Shown here piece by piece: positions 23,731 to 32,153 of a stretch of 64,000 nucleotides of DNA (its first letter is position 1; each line of letters opens with the position of its first letter). Where the stretch lies: positions 62,001-126,000 of the forward strand of contig NZ_JBHMIM010000001.1 in the NCBI RefSeq assembly GCF_048060115.1, written 5' to 3'. The notes under the pieces are model-generated. The model was not told the origin of the DNA. It made no database searches and worked only from the letters and a program-made list of their open reading frames with translations. Source of the stretch: Micromonospora_E sp048060115 (GTDB taxonomy: Bacteria > Actinomycetota > Actinomycetes > Mycobacteriales > Micromonosporaceae). The position numbers were made by a program, and so were the translations under genes.

Positions 23731-23751
23731 GACGGCGCGAACCACGCCGTC
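23731..23751 (-). terminator. Hairpin directly after rnj
   Basis: GACGGCG (23731-23737) pairs with CGCCGTC (23745-23751) around a 7-base loop, immediately after the rnj stop at 23753. A modest 7-bp all-G/C-rich stem; likely terminator of the thyX-dapA-rnj unit. Confidence 0.5.
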
Positions 23752-23752
23752 T

Positions 23753-25441
23753 TCAGACCTCCACGACGGTCGGCACGATCATCGGCCGGCGCCGGTACGC
23801 GTCGTTGACCCACCGGCCGAGCACCCGCCGGACGATCTGCTGCAACTGGTGCGGATCGGTGATACCGTCGGCCGCCGCCCGCCCCAACGCCTCGGTGATC
23901 AACGGGATGGCCGGGCTGAACGCCTCCGGATCGTCAGAGAAACCCTTGGCCGAGACGGTCGGCCCACCGACCACCTTCCCGGTCACCGAGTCGACCACCA
24001 CGGTCGCCGCGATGAATCCGCCGTCGCCGAGGATGCGCCGCTCGGTCAGCAGCGACTCGTTGACGTCACCGACCGCGAGACCGTCCACGTAGACGTACCG
24101 GCTCTTCACGTGCCCGACCTTCGTGGCGTGCCCGTCGACCAGGTCGACCACGTCGCCGTCCTCGCAGAGCACCACCCGCTTGGGGTCCAGGCCCGACTCG
24201 ATGCCGAGCCGGGCGTGGGCCCGCAGGTGGCGCCACTCGCCGTGAACCGGCATCAGGTTGCTCGGCCGCACCACGTTGAGCACGTAACGCAGCTCCCCCG
24301 CCGGCGCGTGCCCGGAGACGTGCACCTTCGCCGTCTCCTTGTGGATCACTGTCGCCCCGGCCCGGGACAGCCGGTTGATCACCCGGTAGACCGAGGTCTC
24401 GTTGCCCGGCACCAGGGAACTGGCCAGCACCACCGTGTCCCCGGGCTCGACGGTGATGTGCCGGTGGTCGCCGGTCGCCATCCGACCCAGCGCGCTCATC
24501 GGCTCGCCCTGCGACCCGGTGGACATCAACACGATCCGGTCCGGCGGCAACGTCGTCGCCTCGTCCAGCCCGACGACCAGCCCGGTCGGGATCCGCAACA
24601 GGCCGAGATCGCGGGCGATGCCCATGTTGCGCACCATCGACCGGCCGATCAACGCGACCTTTCGGTCGTACTCGTACGCCGAGTCGATGACCTGCTGCAC
24701 CCGGTGCACGTGCGAGGCGAAGCTGGCCACGATGATCCGACCCTTGGCCTTGCCGAAGATCGAGTCCAGCACCGGCCCGATCTCGCGCTCCGGAGTGACG
24801 AAGCCCGGGATCTCGGCATTGGTCGAGTCCGACAGCAGCAGGTCGACGCCTTCGGCACCGAGCCGGGCGAACCCAGCCAGGTCGGTGATCCGCCCGTCCA
24901 GCGGCAACTGGTCCATCTTGAAGTCACCGGTGTGCAGCACCAGACCCGCAGGGGTACGGATGGCCACCGCGAGCGCGTCCGGGATGGAGTGGTTGACCGC
25001 GAAGAACTCGCACTCGAACGGCCCGATCCGTTCCCGCTGGCCCTCCCGCACGGTCAGCGTGTACGGGTCGATGCGCCGCTCGGCCAGCTTCGCCTCGACC
25101 AGCGCCAGGGTGAACTCCGACCCGACCAGCGGGATGTCCGGCTTGTGGGCGAGCAGGTACGGCACCGCGCCGATGTGGTCCTCGTGACCGTGGGTAAGCA
25201 CGATCGCCTGGACGTCGGCAAGCCGGTCCAGGATCGGGGTGAAGTCCGGCAGGATCAGGTCGACGCCCGGCTGCTCGACGTCCGGAAACAGCACCCCGCA
25301 GTCGACGATGAGCAACTTGCCGTCGAACTCGAAGACGGTCATGTTGCGCCCGATCGCACCGAGCCCGCCCAACGGGATGACCCGCAGCCCGCCCGGCGGC
25401 AACTCCGGTGGCGGGGCCAGCTCAATGTGTGCCTGACTCAC
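23753..25441 (-). CDS. rnj: Ribonuclease J
   Basis: 562-residue metallo-beta-lactamase/beta-CASP ribonuclease with endo- and 5'-exonuclease activity in rRNA maturation and mRNA decay. Zinc-binding HGHEDH is at 84-89, with further ligands in VNHSIPD and HTGDFKMD. The beta-CASP region has SDSTNAE and SASFASHVHR-like segments, and the C-terminal motif HVSGHA is present. Length is standard. The GTG start overlaps the dapA stop (GTGA), so dapA and rnj are translationally coupled. The order thyX-dapA-rnj is the same in mycobacteria. Confidence 0.95.
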   Translation of the reverse strand: MSQAHIELAPPPELPPGGLRVIPLGGLGAIGRNMTVFEFDGKLLIVDCGVLFPDVEQPGVDLILPDFTPILDRLADVQAIVLTHGHEDHIGAVPYLLAHKPDIPLVGSEFTLALVEAKLAERRIDPYTLTVREGQRERIGPFECEFFAVNHSIPDALAVAIRTPAGLVLHTGDFKMDQLPLDGRITDLAGFARLGAEGVDLLLSDSTNAEIPGFVTPEREIGPVLDSIFGKAKGRIIVASFASHVHRVQQVIDSAYEYDRKVALIGRSMVRNMGIARDLGLLRIPTGLVVGLDEATTLPPDRIVLMSTGSQGEPMSALGRMATGDHRHITVEPGDTVVLASSLVPGNETSVYRVINRLSRAGATVIHKETAKVHVSGHAPAGELRYVLNVVRPSNLMPVHGEWRHLRAHARLGIESGLDPKRVVLCEDGDVVDLVDGHATKVGHVKSRYVYVDGLAVGDVNESLLTERRILGDGGFIAATVVVDSVTGKVVGGPTVSAKGFSDDPEAFSPAIPLITEALGRAAADGITDPHQLQQIVRRVLGRWVNDAYRRRPMIVPTVVEV

Positions 25442-26361
25442 GGCAGCTCCAGTCCAGCGTCGGCGCAGTCGGTGCGCAGTTGATCCAGCTCGGCTTCGGT
25501 GGCGTCGACCAGCGGTGAGCGCACCGGGCCGGCGGGCAGGCCGAGTACGGCGAGCGCGGCCTTCACCAGGATCGTGCCCGGGCCGCGGAAGATCCCGGTG
25601 AACAACGGCAGCAGCCGACGGTGCAGAGCCAACGCGGCGGCGTGGTCCCCGGCGACGTACGCCTCGATCATCTGCTTGGTCAGCGCGCCGGTCAAATGGG
25701 TGGAGGTACCGACCAGGCCGACCCCGCCGATCGCCAGCGTCGGCAACGTCAGCGCGTCGTCACCGCAGTAGAACGCCAGGTCCGTACGACTGGTCACCCA
25801 GGAGGTGGCGGCCAGGTCTCCCTTGGCGTCCTTGACCGCGACGATCCGCTCGTGCTCGGCGATGCGGGCCAGCGTCTCGTTGGTCAGGGCAACACCGGCG
25901 CGGTGCGGGATGTCGTACGCCATCACCGGCAACCCGGTCGCGTCGGCCACCTCGGTGAAGTGTCGGACCAGCCCGGCCTGCGGCGGCTTGTTGTAGTACG
26001 GCGTGACCACCAGCACGCCGTGCGCGCCGGCCTTCTCGGCGGCGGCGGCCAACTCGATGGTGTGCCTGGTGTCGTTGGTGCCCACCCCGGCCACCACCCG
26101 GGCCCGGTCCCCGACCGTCTCGATGACGACCCGGAGCAGCTGCGCCTTCTCCTCGTCGGTCGTGGTCGGCGACTCGCCGGTGGTCCCGCTGATCACCAGG
26201 GCGTCGTTGGCCTGCTCGTCGACCAGGTAGCTGGCCAGCCTGGCGGCACCGTCGAGGTCGAGCGAGCCGTCGTCGCTCAGCGGGGTGACCATGGCGGTCA
26301 GGAGCCGCCCGAACGGAACCGGTGCCCCCGGCCCGGAACCGGCTAGGTGGTGCTGCGTCAT
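25438..26361 (-). CDS. dapA: 4-hydroxy-tetrahydrodipicolinate synthase
   Basis: 307-residue aldolase-type TIM barrel. It condenses pyruvate with aspartate semialdehyde, the first committed step of lysine and diaminopimelate synthesis. Schiff-base Lys177 is in AVKDAK, the SGTTGES loop (58-64) binds the pyruvate carboxylate, and the catalytic Tyr is in TPYYNKP. It is coupled to rnj through a 4-base overlap; thyX is 60 bp upstream. DapB, the next enzyme of the pathway, is encoded in this window at 32154. Confidence 0.95.
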   Translation of the reverse strand: MTQHHLAGSGPGAPVPFGRLLTAMVTPLSDDGSLDLDGAARLASYLVDEQANDALVISGTTGESPTTTDEEKAQLLRVVIETVGDRARVVAGVGTNDTRHTIELAAAAEKAGAHGVLVVTPYYNKPPQAGLVRHFTEVADATGLPVMAYDIPHRAGVALTNETLARIAEHERIVAVKDAKGDLAATSWVTSRTDLAFYCGDDALTLPTLAIGGVGLVGTSTHLTGALTKQMIEAYVAGDHAAALALHRRLLPLFTGIFRGPGTILVKAALAVLGLPAGPVRSPLVDATEAELDQLRTDCADAGLELP

Positions 26362-26421
26362 ACCGACAACCTATCGGACAGCCGCACCGCGATTTCAGCG
26401 CTGCCGGTACCGGCGTGAGAT

Positions 26422-27177
26422 CTACTCTCCTTGTCGGGTGTACGGGCTCGCGGCCACCTCGGAACCGTCCGGCAGTTCGCTGATCTCGAAGTCGGCGAAC
26501 ACGCTCGGCGCGACCCGCTGCAGCTGCCGCAGGCACTCCACCGCGAGCTCCCGGATCTCCACATCGGCGTGTTCGGTCGCCCGCATCCCGATGAAGTGCC
26601 GCCAGGCCCGGTAGTTGCCGGTGACCACGATCCGGGTCTCGGTGGCGTTCGGCAGCACCGCACGGGCCGCCTGTCGGGCCTGTTTGCGACGCAGCGTCGG
26701 ATTCTCCACGTCGGCGAAGCGCTTTTCGAGCCCTTCCAGCAGCTCGGTGTAGGCCCGCACGCTCGCCTCGGCGGCGGCGACGAACTGCTGGTGCAGTTCC
26801 GGATCGTCGGCGATGACCGACGGCTCGACCATCGCGGCGTCGCGCTCGGGCACGTACCGCTGGGACAGCTGGGAGTAGGAGAAGTGCCGGTGCCGGATCA
26901 GCTCGTGGGTCAACGAGCGGGAGATCCCGGTCAGATAGAAGGTGACGCTGCCGTGCTCCAGCACCGACAGGTGACCGCTGTCCAGGATGTGCCGCAGGTA
27001 GCCGGCATTGGTGGCGGTCGCCGGGTTTGGCTTGCGCCACGACTGGTAGCAGGCTCGGCCGGCGAACTCCGCCAGTGCCTGGCCACCGTCGGTGTCGGTG
27101 GACCAGTCGACGTCGGCGGGCGGCTCGAAATGGGTCCAGGCGATCAGCGTGACCTGCGGCGACACGATTTCCGGCAT
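26422..27177 (-). CDS. thyX: Flavin-dependent thymidylate synthase
   Basis: 251 residues. FAD- and NADPH-dependent enzyme that makes dTMP from dUMP using methylene-tetrahydrofolate. The full ThyX signature RHR-x7-S is present: Arg95, His96, Arg97 and Ser105 in the RHRHFSYSQLS segment. Other conserved parts are VLEHGSVTFYLTGISR and NYRAWRHFIGMR. ATG 27177. Upstream of dapA-rnj on the same strand and probably co-transcribed with them. Confidence 0.95.
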   Translation of the reverse strand: MPEIVSPQVTLIAWTHFEPPADVDWSTDTDGGQALAEFAGRACYQSWRKPNPATATNAGYLRHILDSGHLSVLEHGSVTFYLTGISRSLTHELIRHRHFSYSQLSQRYVPERDAAMVEPSVIADDPELHQQFVAAAEASVRAYTELLEGLEKRFADVENPTLRRKQARQAARAVLPNATETRIVVTGNYRAWRHFIGMRATEHADVEIRELAVECLRQLQRVAPSVFADFEISELPDGSEVAASPYTRQGE

Positions 27178-27256
27178 TTCTCGGACTCTAGTTGCCCGCC
27201 AGCATCAGCGCCAACACGGACATCGCCGGACCGCCGGCCCAGCCCGTCTCGCCAGC

Positions 27257-27838
27257 TCAGACGTAGAACCAGGTGAACGGCGGCCACGGCAGGTTACGCA
27301 GCACCGAGAACGCCAGCCAGGCACCGAGGAACCAGCCGACGACTCTGGGTGTGAGCTGCAGCTGTGGCAACCGCCAGGCCCGCATGTGCTGACCCGCCCA
27401 GGCGACGTAGACGTAGAACAGGAACGGGATCGCGAACACCAGCAGCATGTGGTGGCGGGCGGCCGCCCCGAGGTCGGCGTTGAGTAGATACCAGACCGCC
27501 CGGGTGCCACCACAACCCGGGCAGTCCAGCCCGGTGGTCAGCTTCATCAGGCAGGTCGACGTCGCGTCGGCGGCGCTGTTGGTCGGATCGGTGATCACCG
27601 TGTAGCCGGCGGCCGCGCCGATGCAGCCGAGCACCGCCAGCGGGGCCAGCCAGCGCGGCGACCGCGCCCAGAGCCGGTTGACCAGGCGGGTCAGCCGATC
27701 CGGCTGCGGCTGCGGCTGGTACGCGTAACCGGTCGGGTACGCATGGTCGACCGGGTGCGCATGGTCGCCAGGCTGCATCTGCGGCGCCGGATCGTCCACG
27801 GCGGCCTGACTCACCGCTGAGCCGTCCTGACCCGCCAT
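27257..27838 (-). CDS. DUF2752 membrane protein
   Basis: 193 residues. A hydrophilic Pro/His/Tyr-rich N-terminus of about 45 residues (repeated HPVDHAYPTGYAYQ-like segments) precedes three transmembrane helices. Between helix 1 and 2 is the family motif CPGCGGTRA with one further upstream Cys (STCLMKL), so a disulfide or metal function is possible. ATG 27838 has GAGGAGAGGG seven bases upstream and lies only two bases after the stop of the glycosylase gene, so the two genes are coupled. Function of DUF2752 is unknown. Confidence 0.85.
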   Translation of the reverse strand: MAGQDGSAVSQAAVDDPAPQMQPGDHAHPVDHAYPTGYAYQPQPQPDRLTRLVNRLWARSPRWLAPLAVLGCIGAAAGYTVITDPTNSAADATSTCLMKLTTGLDCPGCGGTRAVWYLLNADLGAAARHHMLLVFAIPFLFYVYVAWAGQHMRAWRLPQLQLTPRVVGWFLGAWLAFSVLRNLPWPPFTWFYV

Positions 27839-27840
27839 CG

Positions 27841-29118
27841 TCACGCCCTCTCCTCGGCCGGGAAATCCCACGGTACACCGGCCGCACCAGGCGCACCGGC
27901 GGCGGCCAAGGCTCGGGTGAGCGGTCCGGCGAGGTCACCGGTGACTGGTGGCACGACCGCAGCCAGGCCGAGCCAGCCGGCCAGCCGGGCCAGCTCGCCG
28001 GCCAGGGCCGCCGCGGTCTGATCGGGGTCCGTCGTGGCAGCCGGCACGGCCCAGACGGCGGGCACCCGGAGCACCCCGGCGGCCCGGTCCGCCTTGAGGT
28101 CGACCAGCGCGGTCAGCTGATCGCCGTCGAGAAACGGCAGTACGTAGTAGCCGTGCACCCGCTGCGCGGCCGGCACGTAGATCTCGATGCGGTAGCGCAG
28201 CCCGAACAGCCGTTCGGTGCGGGCCCGCTCCCAGACCAGCGGGTCGAACGGGCTGACCAGCGTCCGGGCCCGCACCCAGCGGGGCAGCCGGGCACGGTGG
28301 TGCAGGTATGCCGGCTGCCGCCAGCCCTCGACCCGCACCGGGCGCAGGACGCCGTCGGCGACCAGGTCGGCGAGGACCGGCCGGACGGCGGCCGCCGAGA
28401 GCCGGAAGTAGTCGCGCAGCTCCGGCTCGGCGGCCACCCCGAGGCTGGCGGCGGCGATCTCGACCAGCTGCCGGTGTGCCTGTGCCTCGGTGGGCGTCGG
28501 CGCGGCCATCACCCGGGGTGGCAGGACCCGCTCCGGCACGTCGTAGCGGCGGGCGAAGGAACCGTTGCGCCCGGCGGAGGTGATCTCGCCGGCCCAGAAC
28601 AGGTACTCCAGGGCGGTCTTCACCGCCGACCAGTTCCAACCCCAGTTGCCGGTCGGGCGGACCGTGTCCTGCTCGATCTCGGCGGCGGTGACCGGGCCGC
28701 GCGCACGCACCTCGGCGCGTACCCAGTCGACCAGGTCGGGCTGCTCGACGACGATCCGACGGATGCCGCCCCAGGCGTCGCGGTGCGCGCGCTCCATCCG
28801 CCAGCGCAGCGCCGGCTGCAGGTCGACCGGGATCAGCGACGCCTCGTGACCCCAGTACTCGAACAGCTCCCGGGGGGCGCGGCCGGCGGCCCGGTCCAGC
28901 AGCTCGGTCGGGTACGGGCCGAGCCGGCTGTACAGCGGCAGGTAGTGGGCGCGTTGCAGGACGTTGACCGAGTCGATCTGGATCAGACCGACCCGGTCCA
29001 GCACCCGACGCAGGTGCCGGCGGGTCGGCACGCCGGTCGGCGCCGGATCGGCGAAGCCCTGGGCGGCCAGCGCGATCCGGCGGGCCTGGGCGAGCGAGAG
29101 ACTGTCTGGTACGGGCAT
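27841..29118 (-). CDS. YcaQ/AlkZ-type winged-helix DNA glycosylase
   Basis: About 425 residues of the HTH_42 (YcaQ/AlkZ) family, glycosylases that unhook DNA interstrand crosslinks or remove bulky alkylated bases. The N-terminal pattern LIQIDSVNVLQRAHYLPLYSRLG, the segment FEYWGHEASLIPVD and the C-terminal FDPLVWERARTERLFG match the family. Tandem winged helices make up the middle. AlkZ enzymes of Streptomyces give self-resistance to azinomycin. This copy has no biosynthetic cluster around it and is likely a housekeeping repair paralogue. ATG 29118 starts MPVPDS; no clear ribosome site. Coupled to DUF2752. Confidence 0.88.
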   Translation of the reverse strand: MPVPDSLSLAQARRIALAAQGFADPAPTGVPTRRHLRRVLDRVGLIQIDSVNVLQRAHYLPLYSRLGPYPTELLDRAAGRAPRELFEYWGHEASLIPVDLQPALRWRMERAHRDAWGGIRRIVVEQPDLVDWVRAEVRARGPVTAAEIEQDTVRPTGNWGWNWSAVKTALEYLFWAGEITSAGRNGSFARRYDVPERVLPPRVMAAPTPTEAQAHRQLVEIAAASLGVAAEPELRDYFRLSAAAVRPVLADLVADGVLRPVRVEGWRQPAYLHHRARLPRWVRARTLVSPFDPLVWERARTERLFGLRYRIEIYVPAAQRVHGYYVLPFLDGDQLTALVDLKADRAAGVLRVPAVWAVPAATTDPDQTAAALAGELARLAGWLGLAAVVPPVTGDLAGPLTRALAAAGAPGAAGVPWDFPAEERA

Positions 29119-29190
29119 CGCCACGCAAGCTACCGCCCCCGTACGACACCGTTGACCGGGTGTCGGTGTCGTCCCGCCGCCACGTTCGAA

Positions 29191-29251
29191 GATCAGTTGA
29201 CGCACAACCGGGCCTTCACCGGCGTGTCGGCCGCAATCACGTCAACTGATC
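29191..29251. repeat. 12-bp inverted repeat between glycosylase and yggT promoters
   Basis: GATCAGTTGACG (29191-29202) and its exact reverse complement CGTCAACTGATC (29240-29251) are separated by 37 bp. They lie in the 258-bp divergent region between the YcaQ-type gene (minus) and yggT (plus). Each arm contains TTGACG, but no -10 box is found at the right distance. The wide spacing argues for two binding sites of one regulator rather than a terminator. Function is not known. Confidence 0.5.
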
Positions 29252-29376
29252 ATGGTGGACCGCGCCCCACTCGATGTGCGGGTCTGAATCCGTTCGCCCT
29301 GCGATGAATCACAGCGACCACACAAGGTCGCCAGGCATAGTGGAACGTTCACCGGTTCTTCTGGAGGTTTGCGCCC

Positions 29377-29655
29377 ATGGGTCCCCTGCTCGCCCTGGTC
29401 AGTCTGCTGCTGCTCGCCTTTCAGCTGATCCTCATCGCCCGCGCGATCCTCGACTGGACGGCGGTGGCGGCTGGGCCGAGCTCGCACGACTCGTTCCGGT
29501 CCCGGGCGACCACCGTGCTGCACAAGCTGACCGAACCGGTCCTGGCCCCCGTCCGTCGGGTGTTGCCGCCGCTGCGCCTCGGCGGTGTCGCCATCGACCT
29601 CTCGTTCATCGTCGTCTTCCTGGCCATCGCCGTGGTTCGCCTGCTGCTGCGGTAG
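29377..29655 (+). CDS. YggT family membrane protein
   Basis: 92 residues, two transmembrane helices (about 5-25 and 70-91) joined by a loop with the YggT pattern LTEPVLAPVRRVLPPLRLGGVAIDLS. YggT proteins are small integral membrane proteins, often encoded near sepF and divIVA in actinobacteria; this copy is elsewhere. Role in osmotic tolerance or division is proposed for the family but uncertain. ATG 29377 with GGAGG eight bases upstream. Confidence 0.88.
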   Translation: MGPLLALVSLLLLAFQLILIARAILDWTAVAAGPSSHDSFRSRATTVLHKLTEPVLAPVRRVLPPLRLGGVAIDLSFIVVFLAIAVVRLLLR

Positions 29656-29736
29656 GAAGACCAAGCTGAACGGCCTTTCGGCGACACCGCGCAGCGCTGC
29701 TGGACCTCGGCGACGAATCAGGATAGAAAGCAACAT

Positions 29737-30312
29737 ATGCCAGAAGTCAGGCAGGAGACTCCGGAGGATGCCGAGGCCATCGCCGGTGTACACGTCCGGG
29801 CGTGGCAGGCCGGCTACCTGGGCCTCGTCCCCGCCGACGTCCTCGACCGGCTCAACGTCGCCGCTTGGGCGCAGCGCCGCCGCGATGTCGGCACCGCCGA
29901 CCCGGAACACCCGTTCCGCACCCTGGTCGCCACCGAGGGCGGGCAGATCGTCGGATTCAGCACCGTCGGCCCGTACCGGATCGACCAGGACCGCGACCAC
30001 CTCGATCCGGCGTACGGCGAAATCGTCAGCATGTACGTCGACCCGGCCCACTGGGGCCACGGCATCGGCCGCGCCCTGCTGACCGCCTCGATCGCCGAGC
30101 TCACCGGGCAGGGCCGGCGCACGATGCGCCTGTGGGTGCTCGACGGCAACCACCGGGCCCGGCGGTTCTACGAGTCGGCCGGGCTGCGGCCCGACGGGGA
30201 ACGCAGCGTCTACCAGGTGCCCAGGTCACCGGGACAGACCCCGGTCGCCCTCGACGAGGTGCGCTACCTGGCCCGCATTGTCGGCGACCGGATTCTCGCC
30301 CTGGCCGGCTGA
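29737..30312 (+). CDS. GNAT-family N-acetyltransferase
   Basis: 191 residues of GNAT fold. The acetyl-CoA-binding motif A is seen as YVDPAHWGHGIGRALLTASI (about 105-124) and motif B as WVLDGNHRARRFYESAGLRPDG. The first strand and helix (EDAEAIAGVHVRAWQAGYLGLVP) match the subgroup found with the second GNAT at 31568. Substrate unknown. ATG 29737 follows AGAAAG. The 3' end overlaps the convergent GT87 gene by 87 bp. Confidence 0.88.
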   Translation: MPEVRQETPEDAEAIAGVHVRAWQAGYLGLVPADVLDRLNVAAWAQRRRDVGTADPEHPFRTLVATEGGQIVGFSTVGPYRIDQDRDHLDPAYGEIVSMYVDPAHWGHGIGRALLTASIAELTGQGRRTMRLWVLDGNHRARRFYESAGLRPDGERSVYQVPRSPGQTPVALDEVRYLARIVGDRILALAG

Positions 30313-31536
30313 CGACCTGGCCGCCGGCGGCCAGGTCCCGTCCTCGGCCAACCGGCGCACCGGCAGGAACAGCAGCAGTCCGATGCTGACCCAGACGTAC
30401 GCGTTGCTGCCGAGGAAGCCGACCAGGTTCGCGGCGTCCTGGTTGCGCCAGATCCACACCAGCCGGCTGACCAGCACCAGATAGCCGACCGTGGCGAAGC
30501 CCAGCAGCGCCCGGCGCCGCCGGGACCGGGCCGGTGCCGCCAACGCGTTGTCCACCAGCAGGATCAGCGCCGGGATCAGCCACACCAGGTGATGCACCCA
30601 GGTGACCGGGCTGACCAGGCAGCCGACCACCCCGGTCAACGCGAAGCCGGTCACCTCGTCACCAGCGGCGACGGCCGTGCGGCAGCGCCACGCCCACCAG
30701 AACAGGGTGACCAGCACCAATACCAGCCAGGCGACCGTACTCGGATGCAGCGGGTCGATCCGGGCGACGATCCCCCGCAGCGACTGGTTGGAGACGAAGT
30801 CCAACGCGCCGACCCGGTCGGTGTTCCACAACGCCTGCGTCCAGTACTCCCGGGCGGCGTCCGGCGCGATCGCGGCCGCGACCAGCGTCGCCACCGCGGC
30901 GGTGGCGGACGCGGTGATCGCCGCCCGCCACCGTCGGGTCACCAGCAGATAGACGATGAAGATGCCGGGGGTCAGCTTGATCGCGGTCGCCAGTCCGACG
31001 CCGACGCCGGCGAACCGACGCCAACGCCGTGGCACCGGTGATCCCGCCGCCACCAGCCAGAACAGGTCCGCCGCGACCAGGAACAGCAGCAGCATGTTGA
31101 CCTGACCGAAGTTGACCGTCTCCCGCATCGGCTCGTACGCGGCGACCAGACAAATGGCGACGGCGAACGCGAACCACCGGGTCCAACCCTCCCGGCGGGC
31201 GATCGGGTCGACCAGCCACCACAGCACCAGCGCGCTGGTCACCACGGTGAGCGTCACGCTGACGACGATCGCCAGATGCCAGGGCAGCAACGCCATCGGC
31301 GACATCAGGAACGCGGCGAACGGCGGGTAGGTGAACCCGTACTGGCTGAACGGCTTCATGTGGTCGTAGAGTTCGCCGCCGTCGCGCAGCCAGTGGTGCA
31401 TCGCGCCGTAGTAGACCTTGAGGTCGAAGAAGCCGTGCCGTTCGGCGGCGAAGGCGAGAAAGCCGGCGACGACGACCGCGAGCGCGACGACGATCGCCAC
31501 CTGCCGGCCGGTGCCCCTGGCGGCCCGCTGCGGCAT
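30226..31536 (-). CDS. GT87-type polyprenyl-linked mannosyltransferase
   Basis: 436-residue membrane protein of the DUF2029/GT-C family 87, whose known members add mannose from polyprenyl-phosphate-mannose to cell-envelope glycolipids. Nine to ten transmembrane helices are visible. The first periplasmic loop after helix 1 carries the acidic catalytic region (HGFFDLKVYYGAMHHW, with the Asp at FDLKVYY), and a conserved YEPMRETVNFGQVN stretch follows. ATG 31536 is chosen because AGGGGG lies six bases before it; an ATG at 31569 would collide with the divergent GNAT start. Donor and acceptor are not known here. Confidence 0.82.
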   Translation of the reverse strand: MPQRAARGTGRQVAIVVALAVVVAGFLAFAAERHGFFDLKVYYGAMHHWLRDGGELYDHMKPFSQYGFTYPPFAAFLMSPMALLPWHLAIVVSVTLTVVTSALVLWWLVDPIARREGWTRWFAFAVAICLVAAYEPMRETVNFGQVNMLLLFLVAADLFWLVAAGSPVPRRWRRFAGVGVGLATAIKLTPGIFIVYLLVTRRWRAAITASATAAVATLVAAAIAPDAAREYWTQALWNTDRVGALDFVSNQSLRGIVARIDPLHPSTVAWLVLVLVTLFWWAWRCRTAVAAGDEVTGFALTGVVGCLVSPVTWVHHLVWLIPALILLVDNALAAPARSRRRRALLGFATVGYLVLVSRLVWIWRNQDAANLVGFLGSNAYVWVSIGLLLFLPVRRLAEDGTWPPAARSSAGQGENPVADNAGQVAHLVEGDRGLSR

Positions 31537-31567
31537 CGCCGCCCCCCTGTCCGTACGCTGACCAGTC

Positions 31568-32143
31568 ATGGCGCTCGGATATGTCCGTCCTGCCCGCTCG
31601 GGCGACGCTGGCGACATCGCCCGCATCCAGTTGACCACCTGGCGGGTCGCCTACCGGCGGTTGCTGCCCCGGCAGGTGCTCGACGAGTTGGACGAGGACT
31701 GGCTGGCGCAGCACTGGGACGCCGCGATCACCAGCCCACCGTCGCCGCAGCACCGGGTGCTGGTCGCCGTCGAGCAGGCCGAGCAATCCTATCTGGTGGG
31801 CTTCACCGCCTCCGGTCCGGCCGACGAGCAGGCCCTCGCCGCCGAGGAGCCGGCCGAGGCGCTCGGCGGTGGGGTCGCCGCCGTCACCGATCTGCTGGTC
31901 GAGCCGCGCTGGGGTCGGCGGGGGCACGGCAGCCGGCTACTCGCCGCCGCGGTCGACCTGTGGCGTACCGACGGCTTCGACACCGCGCTCGCCTGGGCGT
32001 ACGACCAGGATCCGGCGACCCGGAAGTTCCTCGGTTCCGCCGGCTGGGCGCCGGACGGGGCGACCCGGGCGTTGGACGTGGCCGACATGCTCGTCCCACA
32101 GCTGCGGCTGCATGTGGCGATCCCGCCAGCCGCCGACGAGTAA
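31568..32143 (+). CDS. GNAT-family N-acetyltransferase
   Basis: 191 residues, GNAT fold with motif A EPRWGRRGHGSRLLAAAVDLW and motif B in the terminal FLGSAGWAPDG. It is similar in layout to the GNAT at 29737 (same length, same start pattern ARIQLTTWRVAYRRLLPRQVL), so the two are probably paralogues. It begins 31 bp from the divergent GT87 gene. No ribosome site is visible at ATG 31568, so a leaderless transcript is plausible. Substrate unknown. Ends ten bases from the convergent dapB stop. Confidence 0.85.
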   Translation: MALGYVRPARSGDAGDIARIQLTTWRVAYRRLLPRQVLDELDEDWLAQHWDAAITSPPSPQHRVLVAVEQAEQSYLVGFTASGPADEQALAAEEPAEALGGGVAAVTDLLVEPRWGRRGHGSRLLAAAVDLWRTDGFDTALAWAYDQDPATRKFLGSAGWAPDGATRALDVADMLVPQLRLHVAIPPAADE

Positions 32144-32153
32144 CGGCTGCGGC

